Positions 20,436 through 20,664 of a stretch of DNA of 20,664 nucleotides are shown piece by piece. Below the pieces are notes generated by a model. It was not told the origin of the DNA, did not search any database, and saw nothing but the letters and a program-made list of their open reading frames with translations. The stretch comes from Thermoleophilia bacterium. GTDB taxonomy: Bacteria; Actinomycetota; Thermoleophilia; Gaiellales; Gaiellaceae. Position numbers and translations under genes: made by a program. Where the stretch lies: assembly GCA_025935275.1 (NCBI GenBank), contig JAICVP010000007.1:1-20664 (forward strand), given 5' to 3'. Position 1 is the first letter of the stretch. Each line of letters starts with the position of its first letter.

Positions 20436-20664
<229 letters not shown>

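Overview
The window is chromosomal DNA from a high-GC Gram-positive bacterium, most likely a deep-branching actinobacterium of the Thermoleophilia (Gaiellales/Solirubrobacterales type). The reasons are the strong GC bias at third codon positions, many GTG/TTG starts, PPOX-class flavin/F420 split-barrel proteins, an LppX/LprG-like lipoprotein, a PASTA-tailed class A penicillin-binding protein, and the first ~230 nt of a 16S rRNA gene whose variable region looks actinobacterial. The lineage is inferred from the sequence alone. I see no insertion sequence, prophage, CRISPR array or tRNA gene. This is core genome, and the interest lies in expression signals, gene pairings and two divergent enzymes.

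Layout. Positions 1-3594 are read leftward. The first unit is a di-iron ferritin-like protein, a divergent class I HMG-CoA reductase homologue, a hot-dog thioesterase and a small Cys-rich protein, ending in a strong hairpin. It is followed by a cupin gene and a truncated PPOX gene. At 3595-3622 this unit is divided from rightward folD by 28 nt, in which back-to-back -10 elements share two bases. Rightward genes follow: folD, a cold-shock gene with its own promoter and terminator, gatC-gatA-gatB with a PPOX gene coupled to gatB, and an LppX-like lipoprotein. A leftward 7-TM protein (9387-10082) converges on the lipoprotein gene and is divergent from a class V aminotransferase-serA pair. After these come a YbaK-type deacylase, ilvE coupled to a DegT-type aminotransferase, a RemA/DUF370-like protein and a 3-methyladenine glycosylase. 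A leftward class A PBP gene (16467-18887) is convergent with the glycosylase gene and divergent from tyrS. tyrS runs directly into the promoter and leader of an rRNA operon.

How the genes work together. gatCAB (tRNA-dependent amidation), tyrS, the YbaK deacylase and the 16S gene serve translation. folD and serA plus its partner aminotransferase link serine and one-carbon metabolism. ilvE makes branched-chain amino acids. The glycosylase repairs DNA and the PBP builds the wall. The leftward HMGR-like/di-iron/thioesterase cluster is the least ordinary metabolic group and may act on acyl-CoA substrates.

Two structural points stand out. (1) At three gene junctions the downstream gene appears to start at a CTG inside a CTGA stop/start overlap; two other junctions use GTGA. 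(2) Between a clear rRNA-type promoter (20101-20128) and the 16S gene lies a compact structured RNA that ends in an intrinsic terminator, upstream of the boxA-like element. This suggests attenuation of the rRNA operon or a separate small RNA.
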